Made by a program: the position numbers and the translations under genes. This document shows positions 25,960 to 34,826 of a stretch of 64,000 bases of DNA, in pieces. The stretch is from Streptomyces griseoflavus (GTDB taxonomy: Bacteria > Actinomycetota > Actinomycetes > Streptomycetales > Streptomycetaceae). The stretch spans positions 106,062 to 170,061 of the forward strand of contig NZ_BMUC01000013.1 of the NCBI RefSeq assembly GCF_014649995.1, in the 5' to 3' direction. A model generated the notes under the pieces. The model saw only the letters and a program-made list of their open reading frames with translations, made no database searches and had not been told where the DNA came from. Within the stretch, counting starts at the first letter, position 1. Every line of letters begins with the position of its first letter.

Positions 25960-26652
25960 ATGGGTTTTACACTGGTGTTCGTGGACCACTCGAAGGAAGC
26001 ACCCCGTGCCGACATCTCCGCCGTCGCCGCGCTGGACGAGCCGAACCGCAGAAGGCTCTACGAGCACGTGGTGCGTCAGCCGGGGCCGGTCAGCCGCGAC
26101 GAGGCCGCCGAGGCCCTCGGTCTCGCCCGCCAGACCGCTGCCTTTCACCTGGACCGCCTGACCGACGAATCGCTGCTCGACGTCGTCTACGAACGGCGCA
26201 GCGGACGCACCGGCCCCGGCGCGGGCAGGCCGGCCAAGCTCTACAAGCGCTCCACCAAGCAGGTGGCCGTGAGCCTGCCCGAACGACACTACGAACTGGC
26301 CGGACGACTCCTCGCCCAGGCGATCGAGGAATCCGAGGCCACCGGTGAACCGGTGCGTTCCGTCCTGCACCGAAAGGCTCACGAACGGGGCGCGCGGCTC
26401 GCCGGACCGGAGCAGGCGGATGCGCTCGCCGTGCTGGAAGCGAACGGCTTCGAACCTCGCCGGGACGGTGAGGCCGTCGTTCTGGGCAACTGTCCCTTCC
26501 ACGCACTCGCCCGTGAACACACGCAGACGGTGTGCGGGATGAACCTTCACCTGCTGCGCGGCGTGCTGGACGGGCTCGCCGAGTCCGGACTCGAGGCGCG
26601 TCTGGCGCCCAGGCCCGGTCACTGCTGCGTCCGCCTGGATCCGGCTTCCTGA
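25960..26652 (+). CDS. HTH transcriptional regulator with Cys-rich C-terminus (SufR/COG2345-like)
   Basis: A 230-residue regulator. The winged HTH spans about residues 20-75 (ALDEPNRRRLYEHVVRQPG, then QTAAFHLDRLTDES). The C-terminal half contains NCPFHALAREHTQTVC and, later, GHCC, a Cys pattern that resembles the iron-sulfur-binding region of SufR-type regulators. It is divergent from doxX and probably represses it through the shared dyad. Start at ATG 25960 gives a nearly leaderless mRNA; GTG 25981 is the alternative. Confidence 0.8.
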   Translation: MGFTLVFVDHSKEAPRADISAVAALDEPNRRRLYEHVVRQPGPVSRDEAAEALGLARQTAAFHLDRLTDESLLDVVYERRSGRTGPGAGRPAKLYKRSTKQVAVSLPERHYELAGRLLAQAIEESEATGEPVRSVLHRKAHERGARLAGPEQADALAVLEANGFEPRRDGEAVVLGNCPFHALAREHTQTVCGMNLHLLRGVLDGLAESGLEARLAPRPGHCCVRLDPAS

Positions 26653-27210
26653 CTACAGCTCGAACTCCACGTGCTCGATGTCCGTGAAGCGGACCTCCTC
26701 CAGGCTCCCCGCGCGGCGGCCGCCGTCCTGGAAGTACACGTCCTTGAGCGCCTCGGCGGTGATCTGCTGGAGCTGTCGGTCGTCGGCACCGGCCTGCTGG
26801 GCGTCGAAGAGGCGGGCCGCGTGCTGCGGGGGCAGGGCGACGGTCAGGTGCCGGATGCGGGACTCGTCCGTCGACCCGATGGGGGCGGTGTAGCCGAGGC
26901 GGGCGCGGGTGTCGATGACGATGCCGCCGGTGGTGGCCGCTTTCTGGCGGGCTCTGGCCCGGACCTGCGGTTGCCATCGGTTCTTCACTTCGCGGTCCAG
27001 GCGCGCGGCGAGGTCCGGACGGGGCTTTCTGATCTGGTCCTTGACATACCGTTCGACGGTGCGTTGGGAGATGCGCAGCATCTGCGCGACGGCACGGGTT
27101 CCTTTGAGCTGTCTGACCAGGTAGCGCATCTGGGCGGGTGCGCTTTTGGGTGCCGGGCGGGTGAAGGAGCGTTGCACCGCGGCGTCCAGGCCGTCTCCGA
27201 ACACGCTCAT
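26653..27210 (-). CDS. tpg: Terminal protein Tpg
   Basis: A 185-residue protein matching Streptomyces terminal proteins over its length: start MSVFGDGLDAAVQRSFTRP, an HTH-like segment GTRAVAQMLRISQRTVERYV (residues about 43-62), IDTRARLGYTAP and the end FTDIEHVEFEL. Tpg is covalently attached to the 5' ends of linear Streptomyces chromosomes and plasmids and primes telomere patching. It starts 11 bp after tap, as expected for the tap-tpg operon. A linear replicon end is implied in this genome, though not necessarily nearby. Confidence 0.93.
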   Translation of the reverse strand: MSVFGDGLDAAVQRSFTRPAPKSAPAQMRYLVRQLKGTRAVAQMLRISQRTVERYVKDQIRKPRPDLAARLDREVKNRWQPQVRARARQKAATTGGIVIDTRARLGYTAPIGSTDESRIRHLTVALPPQHAARLFDAQQAGADDRQLQQITAEALKDVYFQDGGRRAGSLEEVRFTDIEHVEFEL

Positions 27211-27221
27211 CGTCGCCTCGC

Positions 27222-29477
27222 CTACTCTCCGTTGTCGATGTCGGTGACGGTGCCGTCCTTGATGTAGCGGGCGAGGTTGAGGTCGGGGGCGTCGAACCGT
27301 TCGCGGACCTCTTCGCCCCACAGGACGGTCTGGGTTCCTTCGTGTTTGACCAGGCCGGGGTTGATGCCGAGCTTGAAGCCGCCCGGCAGCGGCTTGTCCT
27401 CCCGGTAGGGCAGGAAGTCCAGCGGCGAGGGTCCGCCGGCCGCGTAGACGACGCAGTCGGACAGGATCGCGACCGGGTACTGGCCGGTGAACGCCGCGTG
27501 CTTGACGATCTTGCGGTGCAGGTTGGTGCGGGTGCGGGAGATGACCGCGGCGCGGATGTCGGGCCGCCACGTCGGGCGGGACAGCGCGCGCCACGGCTGT
27601 CCGGGCCGCCAGCCCTCCCCGCGCGGGCGTTCGCGCAGCTTGCCCAGGCCGCCCTTGACGGTCGCCTTGATCGCCGAGGCGACGATCGCCAGCTCGGGGT
27701 CGCCTTCCTTGTGACCGTTCATGGCGGCGAGGAAGTCCGCCGGAGCGAGGTCGGTGCGGACACCGAGGTCGGCCATCGTGGCGAGGTAGGCGTCTCGCAG
27801 CCGCTGGTACCAGCCGTCCAGGTAGCGGCCGTTCTCGTACCGGACGTACGCCTCAAGTGGACGTACCTCGTAGCCGAGCTCGACGGCGTAGGCGACCGTC
27901 GGCGTCGCATACCAGGCCGGTCCCTCGGGACGCTCGCCCTTCGGCGTGAACGGGCTGGGCAACAGGCTGCCGTCCAGCCGTGCCCACTCCTTGCCGACCT
28001 TCACTCTCGACAGGTCGACGTGGGACAGGTCCACCAGCCAGCTCCCCGGCAGTTTCGGGTCGAACGCGGGATTCTTGACGTGGGTGGGTGCTCCCAGGCC
28101 GACGAGCAGGCCGTTGGCTCCGGCGGCGAAGGCCATGTTCACGTCGATGCCGACCAGATGCCGCAGGGTGCACTCGCCATCCGTCATGGGCCGCGCCCAG
28201 TCGTACGCTTCCTCGAACAGCTTCTCGTCGGGGCCCCGGACGTGGAAGCGCGGCAAGTCCGCCAGCAGCGGGTGCCCGTCGGGTGCCTCGCACGGCGCCG
28301 GGTCGACCGGGTCCTTGCCCAGCGAGCCGGGGTTGCGCTCGGAGTGCCTCCTGCCGTCGGCGTCGGGCCGGGACGCGCGGGTCGGCGGGTGCAGTGCCGT
28401 CATCAGCTCCAGACCGGTCACGGCGGTCGAGCCGCGCGGGGTCATCACGCGGGAGGCGTACAGCCCGAGCACCCGGGCGAGTTCCGCCGGCGGAAGCTGC
28501 GCGGCGTGGCCCCAGTGGCGGGCATCGAGAGCGTTCCAGGACGGGATGCACAGTTGCACGCAGGCCCGCTCCCCACCCTGCGCGGGACGGTAGATCCGTG
28601 CCCAAGGCCCCAACCCGCGCTTCGTGAGCTTCCACTGGGCACGCGTCAACTGCTTGACGACTTTGTGGCCTTCCGGGATCCGTCCGGCGTGCCGCTCCTC
28701 GTCGGTGAGGGTGGCGGGCAGGCCGTAACGCTCCAGCGCGGTTTCGCAGAGCACCAGGAGCGGGTCGGCGTCCTTACCCGGACCGGACAGTCTCGGCTGC
28801 CCGAGCTTCGCCTCCTTCAGCGCCCATTCCACGAGAGCCGCGAGGGACTTGGCGGGCACCTCCAGGACCAGGCCGCCCGTGCAGTACGCCGACACCTGGC
28901 CGTCGGCGTCGACATCGACGACCGCCAGCGGGCCGTTGGCGAAGCGTGGGTCGCTGCCTCGCGTCGGCGCGGCCACCGAGGTCGCGGCCGGGGCCGCCTT
29001 CTGCACACCTGCCCGACGCGACACCGAGGACGACCTGGCCGGACGCGCCGAACGCGGCGCGTCCGCCGGCGCGGCGGCGGACGCAGGCGCATGGGTCCGG
29101 GCGTCCTCAGGTGCTGTCCCGTCCGCCGGTTCGGGCTCCGGGCTCGGAGACACGGTCTGCGCCCTCTGCGGGGCGGGCGCACCCGCACGTGAGGCCGGCG
29201 CCCGCACGGCCGGCTCCTCCGGCGCCGCGGGAGCGGGGTAGAGCTCGGCGAGCTTGCTGAGCAGTCGCGCATACGCTTCACGCTCCGGGCCACGCGGCTC
29301 CACCGTCTTCTTGGCCGACTCCCAGCCCGACACCGTCGCCCGACGCACCCCCAGCGCGCCCGCCACCTCGTCCAGCGTGAGACCGTGCGCCGTGCGCAGC
29401 CGCTTGCGCTCCTGCGCCGACGGCAGCGGAGCACGGGATGCCACCAGGGCGTCGACCGCGTCGAACAACTCGGACAT
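27222..29477 (-). CDS. tap: Telomere-associated protein Tap
   Basis: A 751-residue protein. An XRE-type HTH lies at about residues 22-60 (ERKRLRTAHGLTLDEVAGAL, VRRATVSGWESAKK), followed by a Pro/Ala/Thr-rich linker (about 80-190) and a long C-terminal domain with conserved blocks such as IDVNMAFAAGANGLLVGLG and VAILSDCVVYAAGG. Length and layout match Tap, which binds telomere 3' overhangs and recruits Tpg. AGGAGG lies six bases before the ATG. tpg follows after 11 bp. Confidence 0.93.
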   Translation of the reverse strand: MSELFDAVDALVASRAPLPSAQERKRLRTAHGLTLDEVAGALGVRRATVSGWESAKKTVEPRGPEREAYARLLSKLAELYPAPAAPEEPAVRAPASRAGAPAPQRAQTVSPSPEPEPADGTAPEDARTHAPASAAAPADAPRSARPARSSSVSRRAGVQKAAPAATSVAAPTRGSDPRFANGPLAVVDVDADGQVSAYCTGGLVLEVPAKSLAALVEWALKEAKLGQPRLSGPGKDADPLLVLCETALERYGLPATLTDEERHAGRIPEGHKVVKQLTRAQWKLTKRGLGPWARIYRPAQGGERACVQLCIPSWNALDARHWGHAAQLPPAELARVLGLYASRVMTPRGSTAVTGLELMTALHPPTRASRPDADGRRHSERNPGSLGKDPVDPAPCEAPDGHPLLADLPRFHVRGPDEKLFEEAYDWARPMTDGECTLRHLVGIDVNMAFAAGANGLLVGLGAPTHVKNPAFDPKLPGSWLVDLSHVDLSRVKVGKEWARLDGSLLPSPFTPKGERPEGPAWYATPTVAYAVELGYEVRPLEAYVRYENGRYLDGWYQRLRDAYLATMADLGVRTDLAPADFLAAMNGHKEGDPELAIVASAIKATVKGGLGKLRERPRGEGWRPGQPWRALSRPTWRPDIRAAVISRTRTNLHRKIVKHAAFTGQYPVAILSDCVVYAAGGPSPLDFLPYREDKPLPGGFKLGINPGLVKHEGTQTVLWGEEVRERFDAPDLNLARYIKDGTVTDIDNGE

Positions 29478-29707
29478 GCGGCACCTCCTGAGCAGCAGCC
29501 TAACCCACAACCGCACTGACGGCGGACATTCAGCGTACGGAAAGCGTGCGATGCGCGTTCACGGAGTACACCGATCGGTCCCCGGAACACCGTCGACGCG
29601 AACGGCGAGACGTCGATCTTTGAACCGTCCCGGAGTCCAGCCCGTTGCTGACTGCTGGCGGGGAACGACCACGGAGCCCCTGCCACCCGAGAGACGGAGG
29701 TATCAAG
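29478..29707. promoter_or_regulatory. Divergent control region of tap-tpg and the repeat protein
   Basis: This 230-bp region must carry both promoters. AGGAGG for tap is at its left edge and GGAGG for the repeat protein at its right edge. No strong dyad was recognised. Confidence 0.45.
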
Positions 29708-30265
29708 GTGCCAGACCACGGCTCATCCGGAGCGTCGTCCGGGAACGAGCAGCCGCCGCCCTACGAAGGCCATGTCCCCGATCCGTTGTCCTTCCTCGAC
29801 CCGGAATCGCGGGGACTGCACGAATCGATCGAGCGTGCACAAGCACAGCCGCCGGCGTACGAGGGCACACCCAACCCCCTGACGTTCCTCGATCCGGAGT
29901 CCCGGCAGCGCCAGGCAGAGATCGAACGCGGGCAGATCAACCCCATGACACAAGACGCGCCCGCGCGATCACGAACCGATCAGCCGCCGGCGTACGCGGG
30001 CGCACCCAACCCTCTCGCCTTCCTGGACGCGGGTTCACGACAACGACAGGCTCAGGTCGAAGCCGGCCAAGTCGGGCAGGTCGCTGTGTCCAACTGGCAG
30101 ATCCCGGCAGAGACGCAGGCACTGATCGCCCAGCACTCGAGGTCACGCCCCGCAGGCACACCTCAGTCCCCCGAGTCGTCCAGGCAACGGGACGCCCAGG
30201 CCGGCTCCTCCTCCAAGGCGCACTCCGGCCAACGCAGCCACCGGTCGACAGGGCGCAGGAAGTAG
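29708..30265 (+). CDS. Triple-repeat protein with PPxY and NPLxFLD motifs, unknown function
   Basis: A 185-residue protein with three copies of one unit beginning at residues 15, 47 and 92: QPPxYxG, then PDPLSFLDPESR, NPLTFLDPESR or NPLAFLDAGSR, and an acidic/Gln-rich helix (about IERAQ, EIERGQ, QVEAGQ). A basic, Ser-rich tail follows (..RSHRSTGRRK). There is no signal peptide or membrane helix. Start GTG 29708 has GGAGG seven bases upstream; the longer open frame lacks one. It is divergent from tap. I do not recognise the family. The repeats look like short linear docking motifs on a disordered scaffold. Confidence 0.75.
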   Translation: MPDHGSSGASSGNEQPPPYEGHVPDPLSFLDPESRGLHESIERAQAQPPAYEGTPNPLTFLDPESRQRQAEIERGQINPMTQDAPARSRTDQPPAYAGAPNPLAFLDAGSRQRQAQVEAGQVGQVAVSNWQIPAETQALIAQHSRSRPAGTPQSPESSRQRDAQAGSSSKAHSGQRSHRSTGRRK

Positions 30266-30356
30266 GAGACACAGCCCGCGGTGACGGAGGGCTGCCCCGC
30301 CCCTTCCATGGCGGGGTCGACGGTGCCGGAGGCCGCGACTCCGAGTGGCCCTTCCC

Positions 30357-30947
30357 TCACCCTCGCGGGGCGTCCTGCGGCGCCTGCTGGTCGCGGAGGG
30401 CCTGTTCGACAGCCTCAAGGCGCCGCCGCTGCCGGCGTGCGCCCAGGAGGCTGGCCAGGAATCCGCAGGCCGCGAGGAGGTGCCAGCAGGCGTACCCGTA
30501 GTGGGCGGTGAGGAGTTGGATGACGGCACTCACCAGCCACAGCAGCACGGCGGCTCCCGTCATCCAACGCACCCACCGGCGCTGTTGGTTGTTCAGGGCG
30601 CGACGCCGGCGGGCGACGATGTCGATCGCGGCGGGCAGTTCAGCGGGGTCTTCCGGCAGCTCGCCCCGCTGGATGCCGCGGCCCACCCGCAGATACCGGC
30701 TCACGCCCAGTCCGAACTCAGCCGCACGGCGCCGGGTCCACCACAGTGCTCCGGCGGCCGCACCGAGACTCAGCAGGAGGAAGACCGCGGCAAACAGTAG
30801 TCCTCGATGCGCGTCGACTTCGTCGTCACCGATGACCGACCCCAGCAGGAAGCCCGCCGCTGCCGCTGCCGGCAACACGGCAAGGAGGGGCCCCACCGTG
30901 CTCGTGCGTCCCGCACCTGTGCGCGCCGCACCGGCAGTTCCGGGCAT
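30357..30947 (-). CDS. Integral membrane protein with four helices
   Basis: A 196-residue protein. Two helices near residues 20-70 (LLAVLPAAAAAGFLLGSVIG, LLFAAVFLLLSLGAAAGALWW) are separated by a basic cytoplasmic segment (RRRRALNNQQRRW) from two more (MTGAAVLLWLVSAVIQLL, WHLLAACGFLASLLGA). The tail (RRLEAVEQALRDQQ) is a likely coiled coil. GGAGG lies seven bases before ATG 30947. No family assigned. Confidence 0.7.
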   Translation of the reverse strand: MPGTAGAARTGAGRTSTVGPLLAVLPAAAAAGFLLGSVIGDDEVDAHRGLLFAAVFLLLSLGAAAGALWWTRRRAAEFGLGVSRYLRVGRGIQRGELPEDPAELPAAIDIVARRRRALNNQQRRWVRWMTGAAVLLWLVSAVIQLLTAHYGYACWHLLAACGFLASLLGARRQRRRLEAVEQALRDQQAPQDAPRG

Positions 30948-31053
30948 GCCCAGCCCTCCTATGTCTCCCGTGTCTTGGACCGGTACCCCAGTCGGCCGCC
31001 GGCACCCCTGCCGTCGCACGGGGAAGACGTCGCACGACGGCTTCCCGCCGGCG

Positions 31054-32010
31054 TCAGTGATTCCAGTAGTCGCGCCGGGGCAGTTGGACCCAGATGTCGG
31101 GGGGCCCGACCACCCCGCGTGCGTCGGTCGGGCGCAGGCCCGCGAAGGCGCAGCAATAGGCCACGGGGTTGCCCTGGTAGAGGTACGAGACCAGTATCTG
31201 CTCGGGGGTGTCGTACGGGTCCGGTCCGCCGCCCGGGTGCAGGTCCCATCCCTCTACGGTGCCATCACGCACGATGCTGCCCTGGTTGCCGCTCTTGGGA
31301 TTGGCGTACATCCCGTAGCAGACGGTGCCGGTGGACAGGCGGGTCAGAACACCCGGCATGTGCGGTGCGTATCCCCAGGGTTGCGTGACGACGCAGCCGC
31401 CCGGCACCGAGGTGACGCCGACGATCCGCAGGCTCTCGGCGGCGTCGTACCGGTACACGTCTTCGAGCAGTTCGGCGATGACCTCGTCCGCCACCGGCAC
31501 CGCTTCCATACGCCGGACCGCCTCGGCCGCGTCGATGCCGGCGACGCAGGCCAGCCCGGTGCCGTCGTAGTAGAACGTGCCCAGCGCCGTAATGAGCCGA
31601 TGGGCTTCCTGCGCCACCGTGCGCTCGGCGTCGGTCAGGTACTCGCCGTCCGGCACCGGGAACAGGTCCGGTGTCGGACCGGCCAGGCTCAGCCGCCCCG
31701 GTGACCAGCCGCCGGGGGACGGGCGCCAGGGGTCGGCTCCGGCGGCGGCGAGCGTCCGGGCGTTGTCGGGCTTCCGGGAGACCACGGCTTCCCACAGTGC
31801 CGTCACGCCGTGCTGGGTCGCGTCCACGTCCGAGACCCGGTCTGCCAACTCGGCGACGACCTGGGGGGACCCGAACGCCGCGGCGCGGTGCAACGGGCGT
31901 CCCCCGCCCCAGTGCTCCGGATCAGCGCCCCGGTCGAGACGCCGACGGACTTCGGCCACGTCCGTCCAGTCCCACCCCATGCCGCTCCAGCCGTCGCTTT
32001 CCGGCGCCAT
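31054..32010 (-). CDS. Ankyrin-repeat domain protein
   Basis: A 318-residue soluble protein. Residues about 10-90 hold ankyrin-type repeats (DVAEVRRRLDRGADPEHW, GRPLHRAAAFGSPQVVAELA, GVTALWEAVVSRKPDNARTLAAAGADP). The C-terminal two thirds lacks recognisable repeats and contains several Trp and Tyr residues (VTQPWGYAPHMPG, VSYLYQGNPVAYCC). AAGGAGG lies just before ATG 32010. Probably a protein-binding scaffold or toxin-immunity-like element; no direct evidence of either. Confidence 0.75.
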   Translation of the reverse strand: MAPESDGWSGMGWDWTDVAEVRRRLDRGADPEHWGGGRPLHRAAAFGSPQVVAELADRVSDVDATQHGVTALWEAVVSRKPDNARTLAAAGADPWRPSPGGWSPGRLSLAGPTPDLFPVPDGEYLTDAERTVAQEAHRLITALGTFYYDGTGLACVAGIDAAEAVRRMEAVPVADEVIAELLEDVYRYDAAESLRIVGVTSVPGGCVVTQPWGYAPHMPGVLTRLSTGTVCYGMYANPKSGNQGSIVRDGTVEGWDLHPGGGPDPYDTPEQILVSYLYQGNPVAYCCAFAGLRPTDARGVVGPPDIWVQLPRRDYWNH

Positions 32011-32389
32011 CGCTCCTCCTTGTGTCCCAGGATCGTCGGCCTGACACGCTCGCACACGGGTCTGACAGACGGGGCGGTGGTGCACGCGTGCGCGCAGCAG
32101 TTCCGGTCAGCTCGGCGGTGGTCACCCTTCCGCATCCCGGCGGGTACACCCGTCGAGGACGATCGACGGCCTGGAGATGGCCCTCTCCTCATGGTTGATA
32201 GCCCGGCAGGACCCGGCCGTGGCGCGCTTCGACCGGTGTCCACGCCACCACGTCCTGGAATCCGTGACCCCGCGGGCGATCAGGGCCGGGTCCGCTCCGC
32301 TCTGATCGCCACTGGCGGGACGCTGCCCTCCGGGCCGCACAGGGTGCCGCGGTGGCCCGGACGGCGCGGATCATGTCGTGCCGGCCCGG
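32011..32389. other. Intergenic gap, possible gene remnant
   Basis: No complete gene. A minus-strand frame ending at 32189 reads ..GFQDVVAWTPVEARHGRVLPG.., with coding-like third positions for about 25 codons but no start; it may be the tail of a lost gene. Confidence 0.3.
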
Positions 32390-32812
32390 TCAGCCGTTGT
32401 ACGGGGCGGTGACGTCCAGGACCCAGGTGACGCCGAAACGGTCCGTGAGCATGCCGTACAGGGGCGCCCACGGCGCGGGCTCCAGCGAACGTACGACGGC
32501 CGAACCCTCGGCGAGCTTGCCCCACAGGGAGCTGATCTCCTCGGCGTCGTCCCCGCGCACGGAGACGAAGAACGGGTTCTCGCCCTGGTTCCAGGGCAGG
32601 TGCGAGGGGACGTCGTAGGCCATGACGTGGAAGCCGTTGTCACCGGCCACCTCGCCCCACATCACCCAGTCCGCCTCGCTCTCGTTCCGCACGGCGCCCG
32701 CGTCCTTGTAGGTGACCGCGACAGCGCGCCCACCGAAGACGGACCGGTAGAAGTCCAGTGCCTCACGTGCGGCGCCCCGGAAGTTCAGGTGCGTGGTGGT
32801 CGTGACGGACAT
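32390..32812 (-). CDS. VOC-family protein (PhnB-like)
   Basis: A 140-residue protein of the PhnB/DUF3455-free VOC type: THLNFRGAAREALDFYRSVFGG at the start, GENPFFVSVRGDD in the middle and LTDRFGVTWVLDV at the end, the standard signature of this group. AAGGAG lies six bases before the ATG. It is divergent from the WYL-domain regulator, which may control it. Substrate unknown. Confidence 0.9.
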   Translation of the reverse strand: MSVTTTTHLNFRGAAREALDFYRSVFGGRAVAVTYKDAGAVRNESEADWVMWGEVAGDNGFHVMAYDVPSHLPWNQGENPFFVSVRGDDAEEISSLWGKLAEGSAVVRSLEPAPWAPLYGMLTDRFGVTWVLDVTAPYNG

Positions 32813-32882
32813 GGTGTGCTCCTTGCTCAGCCCGATGGATGCGCCGCCGACCCGGCCGATCCGGGTGGCGGCTGCCGTGACC

Positions 32883-32949
32883 AGGAGTGATGCCTCCTGA
32901 CCGGCTCGCTCGCCACAGTGTCAGGAGTACCGGACAGGATGCGTCCTGT
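32883..32949. promoter_or_regulatory. Two short dyads between the VOC gene and the WYL regulator
   Basis: AGGAG/CTCCT arms (about 32883-32897) and ACAGGA-TGCG-TCCTGT (32934-32949) lie in the 150-bp divergent gap. The second is an exact 6-bp inverted repeat just ahead of the regulator start, a likely autoregulatory operator. Confidence 0.4.
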
Positions 32950-32961
32950 ACTTCGGGGACC

Positions 32962-33969
32962 ATGGGTCGCATGCAGAAAACGTCCTCCCGGCTGCTCACG
33001 CTGCTCTCGCTGCTCCAGACCCCCCGTGACTGGTCCGGTAGGGATCTGGCCCGGCGTCTGGGCGTCGCCTCGCGCACCGTGCGCCGCGACATCGACCGGT
33101 TGCGCGACCTCGGTTACCCGATCACCACCGTCAAGGGGCCGGCCGGTGGTTACCGGCTGGAAGCCGGCACGCGCATGCCGCCCCTGCTGTTCGACGACGG
33201 TCAAGCCGTCGCCCTGGCCGTCGCGCTGCGGACCGCCGCCACGGGCACCGCCGTCGCCGAGGACGCCGCCCGCGCACTGGCCACCCTGAGCCAGGTCATG
33301 CCCGCCCACCTGCGTCACCGCATCGACCTCCTGCGTGTCACCGCCGTCCGACCACCCGCGGCCGGCGACACCTCCGAGGTGGACCCCGAGGTCCTGATGG
33401 AGCTCAGCCGCGTCATCCACGCCCGCCATGAACTACGCCTCGACCACACCTCGGGCCCCAGCGCCTCGTCCGATGCCCCCCGCCGCGTGCAACCTCACCA
33501 CCTGGTCACCTGGCGCCACCGCTGGTACCTGGTGGCCTATGACCTCGACCGCGAGGACTGGCGCACCTTCCGCGTCGACCGGATCCGCCCCCGCACACCC
33601 ACCGGCCCCCGCTTCACCCCACGCCGGCTGCCCGGCGGCGACGTCTCCAAGTTCGTCACCGGCCGGTTCCGCGGCAACGACGGCACCTCCACCGACTGGC
33701 CCTGCCAAGGCGAGGTCATCCTCCCCCTCCCCGCCGCGGACGTCGCCCCCCACGCCGAAGAAGCAATCGTCGAAGAACTGGGCCCCCACCACTGTCGCCT
33801 CACCCTCGGCTCCTGGTCGTGGACCGCACTCGCCGCCTCCCTCGGCCGCTTCGACACCGACATCGACGTCATCGGCCCGCCCCAGCTCGTCACCGCATGC
33901 GCGGACCTCGCGGCCCGCTACGCCCGCGCCGCGGAGTCCTCATGCGTGCGGCTGGGTGATCGCTGGTAG
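32962..33969 (+). CDS. YafY-type HTH/WYL-domain transcriptional regulator
   Basis: A 335-residue regulator. The HTH is at residues about 4-60 (KTSSRLLTLLSLLQTPRDW, RTVRRDIDRLRDLGYPI) and a GGYRLEAG wing follows. The WYL domain lies at about 150-230 (HHLVTWRHRWYLVAYDLDRE, with FRVDRIR), and a WCX-like C-terminal part closes the protein. WYL domains sense nucleotides or other ligands. Start could be ATG 32962 or 32971; neither has a clear ribosome-binding site. Confidence 0.88.
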   Translation: MGRMQKTSSRLLTLLSLLQTPRDWSGRDLARRLGVASRTVRRDIDRLRDLGYPITTVKGPAGGYRLEAGTRMPPLLFDDGQAVALAVALRTAATGTAVAEDAARALATLSQVMPAHLRHRIDLLRVTAVRPPAAGDTSEVDPEVLMELSRVIHARHELRLDHTSGPSASSDAPRRVQPHHLVTWRHRWYLVAYDLDREDWRTFRVDRIRPRTPTGPRFTPRRLPGGDVSKFVTGRFRGNDGTSTDWPCQGEVILPLPAADVAPHAEEAIVEELGPHHCRLTLGSWSWTALAASLGRFDTDIDVIGPPQLVTACADLAARYARAAESSCVRLGDRW

Positions 33970-34214
33970 CTCCCTGGCGGCCGGCCCCGCCCGGTGCGGT
34001 CCTGAGAGAGCGCTGACCCGCATGCCCGTCCCACCCGTTCGCCGGCCGGTTGGTCATCCCGCCCCCTGGAGCCCGACCGCCTGAAGGACGCCTCACGACA
34101 TGCACCCGTCTGGGCCTGCCGTGATGGCGAGGCGCGGGAAGTCCGGTGAGGGTGGAGGGCGGGATCGGCGTCTGCCCCGTCCAGGTCAACCAACCTCCCG
34201 CGAAGGGGTTCACC

Positions 34215-34826
34215 ATGTCTGAACGCAACACCGCCATCCGCAGCCTGCACGATCTCGGCCTGGCCGCCTGGTTCGGAGGCTCGCTGATGGGAGCGATCGG
34301 CCTCAACGGGGCGGCCCGGGCCGAAGGCGGTACGGAGACGACCCGAGACCGGATCTCTTCGGCGGGCTGGAGCAAGTGGACGCCGGTGAACGCAGCCGCC
34401 ATCGGCGCGCATCTGTTTGGCGGCGGCGGGTTGCTCGCCGTGAACGCCAAGCGTGTCGCCACACAGCAGGGCGTGGCCGCATCCACCACGGCCAAGACCC
34501 TCGTCACGGCCGCCGCCCTGGCCGCCACCGCCTACGCCCGCGTTCTCGGCAAGAAGGTCGAGCTGGCCTCGTCCTCCGACCCCGCCGACGCCGAGAAGGC
34601 GGACAAGCACCCGATCGACCTCGACAAGACTCGCCAGCAACTGGCGTACGCGCAGTGGGCGGTACCGGCCCTGACCGGATGCCTGGTGGTCCTCAACGCC
34701 CTGCACGGCGAACAGCAGCGCCCGATCGAGCAGATGCACGGCATGTGGCAGCGGGCGCGCTCCGCCACTCACCTGATGTCATCACATCACCCCGCGCACT
34801 GGGGTGGATGCGGCCGTCGGCTGTAG
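34215..34826 (+). CDS. Membrane protein of unknown function
   Basis: A 203-residue protein with helices such as LGLAAWFGGSLMGAIGL, AAAIGAHLFGGGGLLAV, TLVTAAALAATAYARVL and WAVPALTGCLVVLNAL. This organisation is common in streptomycetes as a hypothetical protein with an LHDLGLAAWFGGSLMG start. AAGGGG lies six bases before the ATG. Its 3' end overlaps the convergent VOC gene by 40 bp; the last 15-20 residues may be spurious. Confidence 0.75.
   Translation: MSERNTAIRSLHDLGLAAWFGGSLMGAIGLNGAARAEGGTETTRDRISSAGWSKWTPVNAAAIGAHLFGGGGLLAVNAKRVATQQGVAASTTAKTLVTAAALAATAYARVLGKKVELASSSDPADAEKADKHPIDLDKTRQQLAYAQWAVPALTGCLVVLNALHGEQQRPIEQMHGMWQRARSATHLMSSHHPAHWGGCGRRL

Noticed and set aside
27342-29192. 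616-residue plus-strand frame opposite tap
   Set aside because: Shadow of tap, with no start signal and no recognisable domain.
29700-30130. Possible tandem-repeat DNA artefact at the repeat protein
   Set aside because: The three units differ at many third positions and in spacing (32, 45 residues), so they look like an old protein repeat rather than an assembly duplication.
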